DNA from: Paractinoplanes brasiliensis
Lineage (GTDB): Bacteria > Actinomycetota > Actinomycetes > Mycobacteriales > Micromonosporaceae
Assembly: GCF_004362215.1 (NCBI RefSeq)
Contig: NZ_SNWR01000001.1
Location: 1,116,001 to 1,180,000 of the forward strand
Direction of reading: 5' to 3'
DNA length: 64,000 bases
In this document: one piece after another, positions 27,518 to 35,035 of the stretch
Layout of the letters: each line of letters starts with the position of its first letter
Position numbering within the stretch: the stretch's first letter is position 1
Notes under the pieces: generated by a model
Seen by the model: only the letters and a program-made list of their open reading frames with translations
Told to the model about the DNA's origin: nothing
Database searches by the model: none
Program-made: the position numbers and the translations under genes

Positions 27518-28900
27518 ATGAGGTTGACCCGGGCTCAGCAGCAGGAACGCACCAGAAAAGCCGTGCTCGCCGCGGCGAAGTGGGAGTTCTCGCACTTCGG
27601 CTTCGCCGACGCCAAGGTCGACCGCATAGCCGAGCGGGCCGAACTGACCCGCGGCGCCGTGTATTCGAACTTCCCGAGCAAACGCTCGCTCTACCTGGCC
27701 GTCCTTCTCGACCACGACCCGCACTCACACCCGGGTCACGCCCTGCCCGCCTCTGATGACGCCGCCGTCGGCTCTTCGTCCGCCGGCCCGTCCTCTGCCG
27801 GCACCTCTCCCGGCAGCGCACCTCCTGGCGAGCCCTCTCCTGGCAGCGCCTCTCCCGCCGGCCTCTCTCCCGCCGGCGCCTCTCCCGCCGGCGCCTCTTC
27901 TGGCAGCGGCTCTCCCGCCGGCCTCTCTTCTGGCAGCGCCTCTTCTGGCAGCGCCTCTTCTGGCAGCGCCTCTCCCGCCGCCCTCTCTCTTGGCGGCGGC
28001 TCTCCCGCCGGCGGCTCTTCTGGCGGTTCGTCTTTCGACGGGGTCGATTCCGGCAGGCTTGTTCCTGCCGGGCTCGCCTCCGCTGCCGAGGCTTTTGCCC
28101 GGGTCTGGCTGGAACGGCTGCCCCTCACGGCCGACGATGCCGGCGTGGGCCGCCTGGCCGCCCGCTCGCTGACCGGGGTGATCGACGACGAGCGCGGCCG
28201 CTCCACGCTGGCCCAGCTCACCCGGCTCGAGGCCCTGCTGCTGGCGGTGGCGCTCGAGTCGTGCCACGCCCCCGACGCCGGGCGGCGGGTGCGGCTGGCC
28301 GAGCTGATCATCACCCTGCTGCACGGCACGGCCCACCTGGCCGAGACCGCGCCCGGGTTCGGCGACCCGTTCGACGTCGTACGGGCCTGCCGCCACCTGG
28401 CCGGGCTGCCGCTCGCCGACGAGTGGGCCCCACCCCACCTGCCGTACGTCGCGCCGGCCCGCCCCGTCCGCGAGCCGTGGGACCCGCCCGGCGAGCTGAC
28501 CGACCAGCTCAGCGGCCGCCCGGCCGACCTTCGCCGCGACGGCGTGCTCGTCACGCTCGGCCCCGACCGGCTCGGGGCCGCCGAGGAAGCCGTCCGGGCC
28601 GCCCAGCCCGGCGACGCTGTCACGGTCGCGCTCGTCACCGACGATCCGGCCGAGACCGGGGCCCTCGTCCGCCTGCGGGTCACCGACGTGACGGCCTGTC
28701 TGCGTCGCGTCTTCGGCCCCGCCGTCCGGCCCGCCCTGCGCTTGATCCTCGACGAGCAGGGCGCTCTCGCCGCAGCGATCGGCGTCACCCCGGCCGGCAG
28801 CAGCGAGTCCGCCGTACGCATCCACGCCGGCGAGATCGTGGCCCGCGCCGACGGCCGGGGCGCCGGGCACGCGGCCACCACCTCGGAAGTCACGCGATGA
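27518..28900 (+). CDS. TetR-like regulator with an in-frame repeat-encoded linker
   Basis: A 460-residue protein, about twice the usual TetR length. ATG 27518 is the start (ATG 27494 also possible). Residues 1-60 are a TetR HTH (RTRKAVLAAAKWEFSHFGF, AERAELTRGAVYSNFPSK). About 90 residues of Ser/Pro/Ala/Gly repeats (roughly 82-173) then separate the HTH from the effector helices (EAFARVWLERLPLTADDAG ...). The last ~120 residues (LVTLGPDRLGAAEEAVRAAQ ... FGPAVRPALRLILDEQGALAAAIGV) form an alpha/beta unit. It faintly resembles a thioredoxin/redoxin fold but lacks cysteines at the usual site. Its stop overlaps the next gene's ATG, so it heads a coupled three-gene operon with the PPDK-like protein. 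Confidence 0.8.
   Translation: MRLTRAQQQERTRKAVLAAAKWEFSHFGFADAKVDRIAERAELTRGAVYSNFPSKRSLYLAVLLDHDPHSHPGHALPASDDAAVGSSSAGPSSAGTSPGSAPPGEPSPGSASPAGLSPAGASPAGASSGSGSPAGLSSGSASSGSASSGSASPAALSLGGGSPAGGSSGGSSFDGVDSGRLVPAGLASAAEAFARVWLERLPLTADDAGVGRLAARSLTGVIDDERGRSTLAQLTRLEALLLAVALESCHAPDAGRRVRLAELIITLLHGTAHLAETAPGFGDPFDVVRACRHLAGLPLADEWAPPHLPYVAPARPVREPWDPPGELTDQLSGRPADLRRDGVLVTLGPDRLGAAEEAVRAAQPGDAVTVALVTDDPAETGALVRLRVTDVTACLRRVFGPAVRPALRLILDEQGALAAAIGVTPAGSSESAVRIHAGEIVARADGRGAGHAATTSEVTR
27765..28035 (+). repeat. Imperfect 15-bp-based repeats inside the TetR-like gene
   Basis: Units such as tctcccgccggcgcc, tcttctggcagcgcc and tctcctggcagcgcc recur about 17 times in phase. They encode pentapeptide-like S-P-A-G-A, S-S-G-S-A and S-P-G-S-A words. 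The phase is kept (multiples of 3), so the reading frame survives. Confidence 0.88.
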
Positions 28901-29439
28901 ACCAGGTGCTGCACACCCTGCGCTGCATCGGGCACGCCGACCTGCCCCGGATAGCCGGCACCACCGGCCGGCCCGAGCCCGACGTCGAATCCGAGCTCAT
29001 CAACCTCGCGGTCGACGGGCTGGTCACCCGCTCGATGGGCGCCTGGGGGCTCACCGACGCCGGGCGGGCCGCCGACGCCAAGCAGACGGCCGACGAGCTC
29101 GACACCACCGGCGCCCGGCCCGCGGTCATGGCGGCGTACGAGACGTTCCTGACCCTCAACCCCGAACTGCTCGACCTGTGCACGATGTGGCAACTACGCG
29201 ACGACACCACCGACCCGGCCCGCGTCCTGGACCGCTTCGCCGACCTCAACCAGCGGGTGCAGCCTGTCCTCGACGCGCTGCCCCGCCTCACCCGTTACCG
29301 GGAACGGCTCGACGCCGCCCTCCACAAAGCCCGCCGCGGTGCCATGCGGGAGCTGACCGACAGCATGACCTCGTACCACGTGGTCTGGTTCCAACTGCAC
29401 GAAGACCTGCTGGCCACCCTCGGCATCCCCCGCTCATGA
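28897..29439 (+). CDS. Winged-helix-like protein coupled to the PPDK-like gene
   Basis: A 180-residue protein. ATG 28897 overlaps the TetR-like stop, and its own stop overlaps the next start (both ATGA). Residues 1-60 (LHTLRCIGHADLPRIAGTTG ... VESELINLAVDGLVTRSMGAWGLTDAGR) look like a winged helix with the wing motif W-x-L-T-x-x-G. The remainder is helical (MAAYETFLTLNPELLDLC, DRFADLNQRVQPVLDALPRL). I do not recognise a named family. Conservation with the PPDK-like partner would suggest a dedicated regulator or accessory subunit; here that rests on gene coupling alone. Confidence 0.7.
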   Translation: MNQVLHTLRCIGHADLPRIAGTTGRPEPDVESELINLAVDGLVTRSMGAWGLTDAGRAADAKQTADELDTTGARPAVMAAYETFLTLNPELLDLCTMWQLRDDTTDPARVLDRFADLNQRVQPVLDALPRLTRYRERLDAALHKARRGAMRELTDSMTSYHVVWFQLHEDLLATLGIPRS

Positions 29440-31181
29440 TCGTCGCCCTGGACCCGCGAACCGACCTGCCGCCCGACGTGATCGGGGCCAAGGCGCACGG
29501 CCTGATCACGCTCATGCGCCTCGGCCTGCCCGTCCCGCCCGGTTTCGTCATCACCGTCGGCACGGCTCCTGCATCCGCCGGGCCCGCCGGCGCTCCGGGG
29601 GCCGGTTCTTCCGAGGCCGGCGCCTCCGGGCCCGCCGGTGTTCCCGGGTCCCGTGCTTCCGACCCGGCCAGCACTTCCAAGCCGGCCAGCACTTCCAAGC
29701 CGGCCGGTGCTTCCAAGCCGGCCGGTGCTTCCCGGGTCGCTGGGGCCGGCTCTCACTCCGTTGGGGAGGAGCTGCCCGCCGGCCTCGACGCAGCCGTCGC
29801 CCAGCTCGGGGCCGAGTCGGTCTCCGTGCGCTCGGGCGCCGCCGTATCGATGCCCGGCATGATGGACACTGTCCTCGACGTCCGTGGCCCGGTCGCCCCC
29901 GCCGTACGGACGGTCCTCGCCTCGTGGCACACCCCGCGCGCGGTCACCTACCGCGAACTGCACAACATCCCCCACGACCTGGGCACCGCCGTGATCGTCC
30001 AAGCCATGGTCCACGGCGACCGCGACCCCCACAGCGGCAGCGGCGTCGCGTTCAGCCGCGACCCCGCCACCGGCGCTCCCCACCCGTACGGCGACGTGCT
30101 CTTCGGCCACCGCGGCGACGCCGTCGTGTCGGGCCGGTTCAACACCTCGCCGTTGCCAACCCTGGCCGACCGCGAGCCGGCCGTATGGTCGGCCCTGACC
30201 GCGGCGCTGACCCGCGTGGAACAGCACTACCGCGACGCCTGCCACGTCGAGTTCACCTTCGAGACCGGCCGCCTGTGGCTGCTGCAGGTCCGTCCGGGCG
30301 GCCTCACCCCCCGCGCCGCCATTCGCGTGGCCGTCGACCTCGCCGACGCCGGCCTCATCTCCCGCCCCGAGGCCGTCCGCCGCATCTCCCCGTCCCAGCT
30401 ACGCGCCGCCGCCACACCCCGCATGCTGATCTCCACCACCCCGGCCACTTCTCCGGCCGTCACCACCTCCACGGGCGACCCGGACGCTGCCCTGCCGACG
30501 CCCGACCTGGACGTTTCCCCACACCCGGCCCCGCCTCCCGGTGCCTCGGACGCTGCCCTGCCGACGCCCGACCTGGGCGTTTCCCCACACCCGGCCCCGC
30601 CTCCCGGTGCCTCGGACGCTGCCCTGCCGACGCCCAGCCTGGGCGTTTCCCCACACCCGGCCCCGTCCCCCGGCGACCCGGACGCTTGTCCCGTCGTGGC
30701 GCTGTCGCGTGACGGCCTGGCGGGTACTCCCGGCGCGGCTGGGTTGCTGGCTCGGGGCCGGGGTGCTTCGCCCGGCGTGGCCACCGGCCGGGTCGCGCTC
30801 ACCGCCGACGCCGCCGTCCGCATGCACGGACCCGTCGTGCTGGTGCGCCCGGAGACCTCTCCCCTCGACATGCACGGCCTGGCCGCCGCCGTGGGAGTCG
30901 TGACAGCCCGCGGCGGCCTGGCCAGCCACGCTGCAGTTGTCGCGCGCGCCCTCAACAAGCCCGCCGTCGTCGGGGTGAACGGCCTCGACCAGCTCACCGA
31001 GGGCATCGAGATCACCATCGACGGCACCAGCGGCGAGATCGCCCGAGGCGCGCAACCCACCACCACAGCGGCGGACGACCCCCACGTGACCCGCCTGCTC
31101 ACCTGGGCCGACGCCATCTCCGGCGATGACTCCCCGCGCCCCGCCGAGGCACGCCTGACCGCCGCCCGGACCCGGCTGTGA
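29436..31181 (+). CDS. Compact pyruvate phosphate dikinase-like phosphotransferase lacking the PEP barrel
   Basis: A 581-residue protein, versus about 880 for PPDK. The N-terminus has the PPDK lid (GAKAHGLITLMRLGLPVPPGF). The ATP-grasp core follows (VSVRSGAAVSMPGMMDTVLD, GTAVIVQAMVHG, GVAFSRDPATG, EFTFETGRLWLLQVR), but the helical insertion normally found after the MMDTVL motif is missing. The swivelling phosphohistidine domain is intact (GRGASPGVATG, VLVRPETSPLDMHG, and GGLASHAAVVAR with the phosphorylated His at H498). The protein ends ~80 residues later, with no PEP/pyruvate TIM barrel. It can plausibly phosphorylate its His from ATP, but the acceptor is unknown. Two repeat-encoded insertions (residues ~44-110 and ~345-418) sit in linkers. 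Rifampin phosphotransferase-like enzymes use the same core with a different acceptor domain. Confidence 0.85.
   Translation: MIVALDPRTDLPPDVIGAKAHGLITLMRLGLPVPPGFVITVGTAPASAGPAGAPGAGSSEAGASGPAGVPGSRASDPASTSKPASTSKPAGASKPAGASRVAGAGSHSVGEELPAGLDAAVAQLGAESVSVRSGAAVSMPGMMDTVLDVRGPVAPAVRTVLASWHTPRAVTYRELHNIPHDLGTAVIVQAMVHGDRDPHSGSGVAFSRDPATGAPHPYGDVLFGHRGDAVVSGRFNTSPLPTLADREPAVWSALTAALTRVEQHYRDACHVEFTFETGRLWLLQVRPGGLTPRAAIRVAVDLADAGLISRPEAVRRISPSQLRAAATPRMLISTTPATSPAVTTSTGDPDAALPTPDLDVSPHPAPPPGASDAALPTPDLGVSPHPAPPPGASDAALPTPSLGVSPHPAPSPGDPDACPVVALSRDGLAGTPGAAGLLARGRGASPGVATGRVALTADAAVRMHGPVVLVRPETSPLDMHGLAAAVGVVTARGGLASHAAVVARALNKPAVVGVNGLDQLTEGIEITIDGTSGEIARGAQPTTTAADDPHVTRLLTWADAISGDDSPRPAEARLTAARTRL
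29664..29735 (+). repeat. 18-bp tandem repeat, 4 copies, inside the PPDK-like gene
   Basis: Units ccggccagcacttccaag at 29664, 29682, 29700 and 29718. Copies 3 and 4 carry the ggtgct variant. It encodes P-A-S/G-T/A-S-K words and keeps frame. Confidence 0.92.
30483..30680 (+). repeat. 66-bp tandem repeat, 3 copies, inside the PPDK-like gene
   Basis: Copies start at 30483, 30549 and 30615, nearly identical, and encode a 22-residue Pro-rich unit beginning DAALPTPDL. They lie between the ATP-grasp and swivelling domains and lengthen the interdomain linker in frame. Confidence 0.95.
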
Positions 31182-31202
31182 GCCCTTTTACTCAGGAGGC
31201 AA

Positions 31203-31478
31203 TCATGCGCTGATCGTCTTGCCCGACTTGTCGACCGTGTGGCTGCGCCAGTAGACGTCCCACTCGTCGTCGACGTGCTTCGGCACCTGCCCCTCCGGGA
31301 AACGCGTGAACCCCGCAGGCGGCTCCTGACCCTTGGGCACACATTGCCGGCCGCTGCCGTCGATCTGCAGCACCGGATAGTCGTCCGAACCGCAGATGGC
31401 GTCCTTCATGCACCCTCCGAGCAGCAGCGCCACGCCAGCGGCAACCACCGCCGGCACAGCGGCCCGACGCAATCTCAT
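31203..31478 (-). CDS. SCO0607-type small lipoprotein
   Basis: A 91-residue lipoprotein. The signal is MRLRRAAVPAVVAAGVALLL followed by lipobox LGGC. The mature part contains MKDAICGSDDYPVL, CVPKGQEPPAGFTRFPEG and VPKHVDDEWDVYWRSHT. This matches my recollection of the conserved small actinobacterial lipoprotein family named after S. coelicolor SCO0607, whose function is unknown. It has three cysteines including the lipidated one, so one disulfide is possible. It is convergent with the PPDK-like gene. Confidence 0.82.
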   Translation of the reverse strand: MRLRRAAVPAVVAAGVALLLGGCMKDAICGSDDYPVLQIDGSGRQCVPKGQEPPAGFTRFPEGQVPKHVDDEWDVYWRSHTVDKSGKTISA

Positions 31479-31557
31479 ACCCCGATTGTCCCCGACCCTG
31501 CCCACACCGAAACCGCCCGGCTTCGTACGCCGACTTCCACACGCGGACCCGTGGGCC

Positions 31558-31918
31558 GACTTCCACGCGTTGGCATACGCGCATCGGCTTCCGCGGATCG
31601 GCTTCCATGCGGCGGCATCCGCACGTCGGCATCCGGGCGTTGGCATACGCGCATCGGCTTCCGTGGGTCGGCTTCCGTGGGTCGGCTTCCGTGGGTCGGC
31701 TTCCGTGGATCGGCTTCCGCGGATCGGCTTCCGCGGATCGGCTTCCGCGGATCGGCTTCCATGCGGCGGTATCCGAACGTCGGCATACGCGGGTCGGCTT
31801 CCATGCGGCGGTATCCGCACGTCGGCATACGCGCGTTGGCATACGCGCATCGCCTTCCGTGCGTCTTCCGTGGGTCGGTAGCCGCACGTCGGCATACGCG
31901 CGGCGGCTTCCGTGCGCC
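31558..31918. repeat. Large array of ~14-bp tandem repeats
   Basis: About 26 units of two interleaved types, gtcggcttccgtgg/atcggcttccgcgg and gtcggcatacgcgc. The central block (31660-31760) is almost perfect. All three minus frames and two plus frames stay open because the 14-bp period gives 14-residue peptide repeats (ADPRKPTHGSR-like). This explains the several overlapping ORFs here, and none has a start, codon bias or domain indicating a real gene. It occupies the space between two small genes. Confidence 0.92.
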
Positions 31919-31928
31919 GGCGGCGTTG

Positions 31929-32285
31929 TCAGCGGCGAGCCAGGCGGCGTTCGCCCGCCATGCCGGTCGTGTAGGGCAGGTTGTAGTGCGCGAAGACCGC
32001 CGGTTCGTCCGCGGCCGTCAACTCCCCGTCCAGCTCGATCGTCGGGGCGTCGCCGACCAGCTTCTTGCCGTACCGCACTCGCACGGCATCGGGCCGGACC
32101 GTTGCTCCGCCCAACGGCACGAACACCAGCCGGTGCCGCCCGATGAAGCCAACCCGCACGGTCGCGAACGCCGGCTCGTCCGTAGCCGTGTCCACGTACA
32201 CCGCCTCCAGGTCGCCGATCTTGTCGCCGTCGGGGTCGATGACCTTCTCGCCTCGCCAGTCACGCAGGTTCTCAGCCGGGAACAT
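31929..32285 (-). CDS. PRC-barrel domain protein
   Basis: A 118-residue protein. It begins with the typical start MFPAENLRDWRGEKVIDPDG, then KIGDLEAVYVDTATDEPAFATVRVGF and RLVFVPLGGA, the PRC-barrel pattern of actinobacterial stress-type proteins. ATG 32285 is preferred over ATG 32387 because family members start at MF-x-A-E-x-L. These small beta-barrel proteins bind partner proteins or RNA; many lie in general stress regulons. The role here is unknown. Confidence 0.82.
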   Translation of the reverse strand: MFPAENLRDWRGEKVIDPDGDKIGDLEAVYVDTATDEPAFATVRVGFIGRHRLVFVPLGGATVRPDAVRVRYGKKLVGDAPTIELDGELTAADEPAVFAHYNLPYTTGMAGERRLARR

Positions 32286-32494
32286 GCTCTGGAGATGCCC
32301 GCCCGCTCCCCGCCGAAACCGCCTCCACACCAGCCGTGACCCCCCAAGCAGCCACTCCAGCACCGACGGTTTGTGAACCCGGCCCATATTCACACAGCAT
32401 CCTAGGAGGCTAGGAATGAAGATGGGATCGCCTATAGGCAGGGCCGATGCCACAGCACATCAGCGAGGCAAGCAACGGTGCGCAGAACCTTGAG

Positions 32495-32895
32495 TCGCAG
32501 GGTCGCAGGGCACGGGCGCGGACGCAACGGGCACGGGGGCACGGGCACGGACGCAACGGGCACAGGGGCACGGGCACGGACGCAACGGGCACAGGGGCAC
32601 GGGCACGGACGCAACAGGCACGGGCGCAACGGGCGCGGGCGCGGACGCAACGGGCACGGGGCACGGACACGGACGCAACAGGCAGGGGGGCACGGGCACG
32701 GGCGCAACGGGCACGGGCGCGGATGCAGCGGACGCGGACACAACGACCGCAACGGGCGCGGACGCAGATGCAGCGGACGCGGATACAACGGACGCGGACA
32801 CAGCGGGCGCAACGGACGCGGACACAGCGGGCGCAACGGGCGCGGACGCAACGGACGAGGACGCAGCGGGCGCAGACGCAGCGGGCGAGGCGCCG
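32495..32895. repeat. Hexamer-based repeat array almost free of T on the plus strand
   Basis: About 400 bp built from permuted hexamers (gcaacg, ggcacg, gacgca, gggcgc) in higher-order units of ~27-30 bp. The 30-bp order is near-perfect at 32500-32600. The plus strand holds only a handful of T residues. Every frame is open on both strands, which explains the spurious Arg/Pro/Ala-rich ORFs. It lies just beyond the 3' end of the disulfide reductase gene. Confidence 0.92.
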
Positions 32896-32932
32896 GCCGG
32901 AAGAGCTCTTTCTCCCGGCCAGAACAGTGCGG

Positions 32933-34249
32933 TCAGGTCAAGCCCTTGAGGGCCGCCACGAAGATCTCCGAGAACGTCGGGAACGGCTGAATGGTGTCCC
33001 GCAGCACGGCGAGCGGAATGCGGGCGCGAATGGCCAGAGTGGCCTGTTGCAGCCATTCCCCGGCCTCCGGGCCCACCGCGTACGCCCCGGTCAGCACCAC
33101 GCCGTCGCTGACCAGTGTCAAGAAGCCGGGCGATTGCGCGTACGCATGGGTGTAGGTCGCGGTCTTGGCCACCTCGGCAAGACCAACCGTCGAGGTCACC
33201 GGTCCTTCGATCGCGCCGGCCGCCGCCGCTTGCGGGTCGGTGAACACGACGCGGGGCACCGCCGAGTAGTCGGCTTCGCGAGGCTTCCCGAGGATGTTGT
33301 CGGCCACGACCTCGCCCTGATATTTGCCCACGTGCGTCAGCATCCACAGCCCGGTCACGTCGCCCACGGCCCACAACCGTTCGGCCACGCGCAGTTTTCC
33401 GTCGACCGGCACACCCCGCTGATCGGCCGCCACGCCCACCGTTTCCAGCCCCATTTCCCGTACGCGGGGAAGCCGCCCCGTGGCCACGAGAAGCTTGTCG
33501 CCACGCAGTTCCCGCCCGTCTGAGAGGACCAGCACGAAGTCCTCACCGTCCCGGCGGGCCGCGGCCACCTCGGCCCCGAGCACCAGTTCGACGCCGTCGC
33601 GCCGCAACGCCTCACCGAGCGCCTTGCCCAAACCCGGCGCCTCCTTGGGCAGCACCCGGTCGGCGCGCCCGACGAGCACCGCTTCGCCACCCAGCCGCCG
33701 TACGGCCTGGGCCATCTCCACCCCGACCGGCCCGGCGCCCAGCACCAGCAGGCGGCGGGGCACCGCCTTCATGCCGGTGACCTCCCGGTTGGTCCAGACC
33801 CCGTCGAGCTCACGCAAACCCGGAACCGGCGGGATGATCGGGTCGGCCCCGTTGGCCAGCACCACATGACCGGCCGTGTGGATCACCCCGTCGACGTCGA
33901 CGCGCCCGGCGCCCGCCAGCCGGCCGCGCCCCCGCAGCAACGTGATCCCGCTGCTGTCCAGCCACCTCAGCGCCCCGGAGTCCGAGTAGTTCGACACCAT
34001 GAAATCCCGCCAGGCCAGCGCGTCCTTGACGTCGACCTCCGCGGTGGCCCCCGCCTCGCGCGCCGCCTGCACCGCCTCCCCCGGCCGCAGCAGCGACTTC
34101 GACGGTATGCAGGCGTAATAGGAGCACTCCCCGCCGACGAGCTCCCGCTCGACCAGCCCGACCCGCAGCCCGCCCTCGGCGAGCGCCCCCGCACAGTGCT
34201 CCCCCGGCGACCCACCACCGATCACGATGACATCGAAGTCGTAACTCAT
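32933..34249 (-). CDS. FAD-dependent pyridine nucleotide-disulfide oxidoreductase (class I, Lpd/MerA-like)
   Basis: A 438-residue flavoprotein. The FAD Rossmann motif is VIVIGGGSPGEHCA. The redox-active pair lies in GGECSYYACIPSK (C-x4-C). The NAD(P)H motif is LVLGAGPVGVEMAQAVRR at about 170, and the second FAD motif is LWAVGDVTG at about 300. The dimer interface carries QPFPTFSE. ATG 34249 is chosen for its ggagg ribosome site; an upstream in-frame start adds residues outside the domain. It likely transfers electrons from NAD(P)H to an unknown disulfide or quinone-type acceptor. It is not in a pyruvate dehydrogenase context, so it is not E3. Confidence 0.88.
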   Translation of the reverse strand: MSYDFDVIVIGGGSPGEHCAGALAEGGLRVGLVERELVGGECSYYACIPSKSLLRPGEAVQAAREAGATAEVDVKDALAWRDFMVSNYSDSGALRWLDSSGITLLRGRGRLAGAGRVDVDGVIHTAGHVVLANGADPIIPPVPGLRELDGVWTNREVTGMKAVPRRLLVLGAGPVGVEMAQAVRRLGGEAVLVGRADRVLPKEAPGLGKALGEALRRDGVELVLGAEVAAARRDGEDFVLVLSDGRELRGDKLLVATGRLPRVREMGLETVGVAADQRGVPVDGKLRVAERLWAVGDVTGLWMLTHVGKYQGEVVADNILGKPREADYSAVPRVVFTDPQAAAAGAIEGPVTSTVGLAEVAKTATYTHAYAQSPGFLTLVSDGVVLTGAYAVGPEAGEWLQQATLAIRARIPLAVLRDTIQPFPTFSEIFVAALKGLT

Positions 34250-34315
34250 GAGCAGCCTCCCCAACACTTGTCCCGACGTCTTCACTGAACACCTCGGACC
34301 GGCGGTCCGCGGTGT

Positions 34316-35026
34316 TCATCGAATCAGCTGCTGGCCGCCGTCCACGTCGTAGATCGCGCCCGTCACCGCGGTGTTCGTCATCAGGTGCAGGATTGTCGCG
34401 GCGACGTCGGCCGGGCCCACCACGCGGCGGATCGGCAACGTGTCGCGCAGCTGCGAGCGCCGGGCCTCCAGGTCGTCGCCGAGGATGCGGGCCGACAGCG
34501 GGGTGTCGACGAAGCCGGCGGCGACGGCGTTGACGCGTACGGGCGCGATCTCCACGGCCAGGTTGGTGGTGAGCGCCGTGATCGCGGCGGTGCCGATCGC
34601 GGCCACGCTGATGCCGACGGCGGGACGGCGGGCACCGGTGCCGCTGATGAACGTGAGGGAGCCGCCGGGGCGTACGAGGGAAGCGCACTCCCGGGCCAGC
34701 CGCAGCTTCCCCACGATGTGCTCGTCGAGGAACTGCCGCACCCGGTCGAGGTCCATTTCGGCCAGCGGGGCGTAGAACGGCCCGCCCCCGCTGAGCAGCA
34801 CGTGGTCGACGGGCGCGGGCAGGCCGGCCAGGAACCGGGTGACCGCCGCGGTGTCGCCCAGGTCGAGCCGGGCCGTGGTGGCGCCCAGCTCGTCGCGGGC
34901 GGCGTCGAGGCGGCCCTGGTCGCGGCCGGTGACGATGACGTCGGCGGCGGACGCGCGGGCCAGCCTGGCGGTTTCCAGGCCGATTCCGGCGGTGCCGCCG
35001 AGGACGACGACGATGCTTCCCTTCAC
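34316..35026 (-). CDS. Atypical SDR-fold protein lacking the catalytic Tyr-Lys
   Basis: A 236-residue SDR-fold protein. The nucleotide-binding region is VVVLGGTAGIGLETARLA, followed by VTGRDQ and a 'LLSGGGPFY' in place of NNAG. The catalytic segment reads ISGTGARRPAVGISVAAIGT, with no Tyr or Lys at the Y-x3-K positions. Enzymatic reduction by the normal SDR mechanism is therefore unlikely; it may bind NADP as a sensor or use another mechanism. It lies 9 bp downstream of the MFS gene in the same direction, so the two form an operon. Confidence 0.82.
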   Translation of the reverse strand: MKGSIVVVLGGTAGIGLETARLARASAADVIVTGRDQGRLDAARDELGATTARLDLGDTAAVTRFLAGLPAPVDHVLLSGGGPFYAPLAEMDLDRVRQFLDEHIVGKLRLARECASLVRPGGSLTFISGTGARRPAVGISVAAIGTAAITALTTNLAVEIAPVRVNAVAAGFVDTPLSARILGDDLEARRSQLRDTLPIRRVVGPADVAATILHLMTNTAVTGAIYDVDGGQQLIR

Positions 35027-35035
35027 GGCGCTCTC

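Noticed and set aside
31203..31895. Long minus-strand frames (230 codons) that place a repeat-encoded N-terminus before the SCO0607-type lipoprotein
   Set aside because: The lipoprotein signal at residue 1 of the short form needs to be N-terminal. The upstream part is purely the 14-bp repeat.
32432..32851. Arg/Pro/Leu/Cys-rich ORFs in the hexamer array
   Set aside because: Every frame on both strands is open because of the repeat; there is no start context or codon bias.
31558..32895. CRISPR array
   Set aside because: The repeats are contiguous, short and degenerate with no unique spacers, and no cas genes are nearby.
32933..34249. Dihydrolipoamide dehydrogenase or mercuric reductase
   Set aside because: No 2-oxoacid dehydrogenase or mer genes nearby, and the C-terminal motif (QPFPTFSE) is not that of E3 or MerA.
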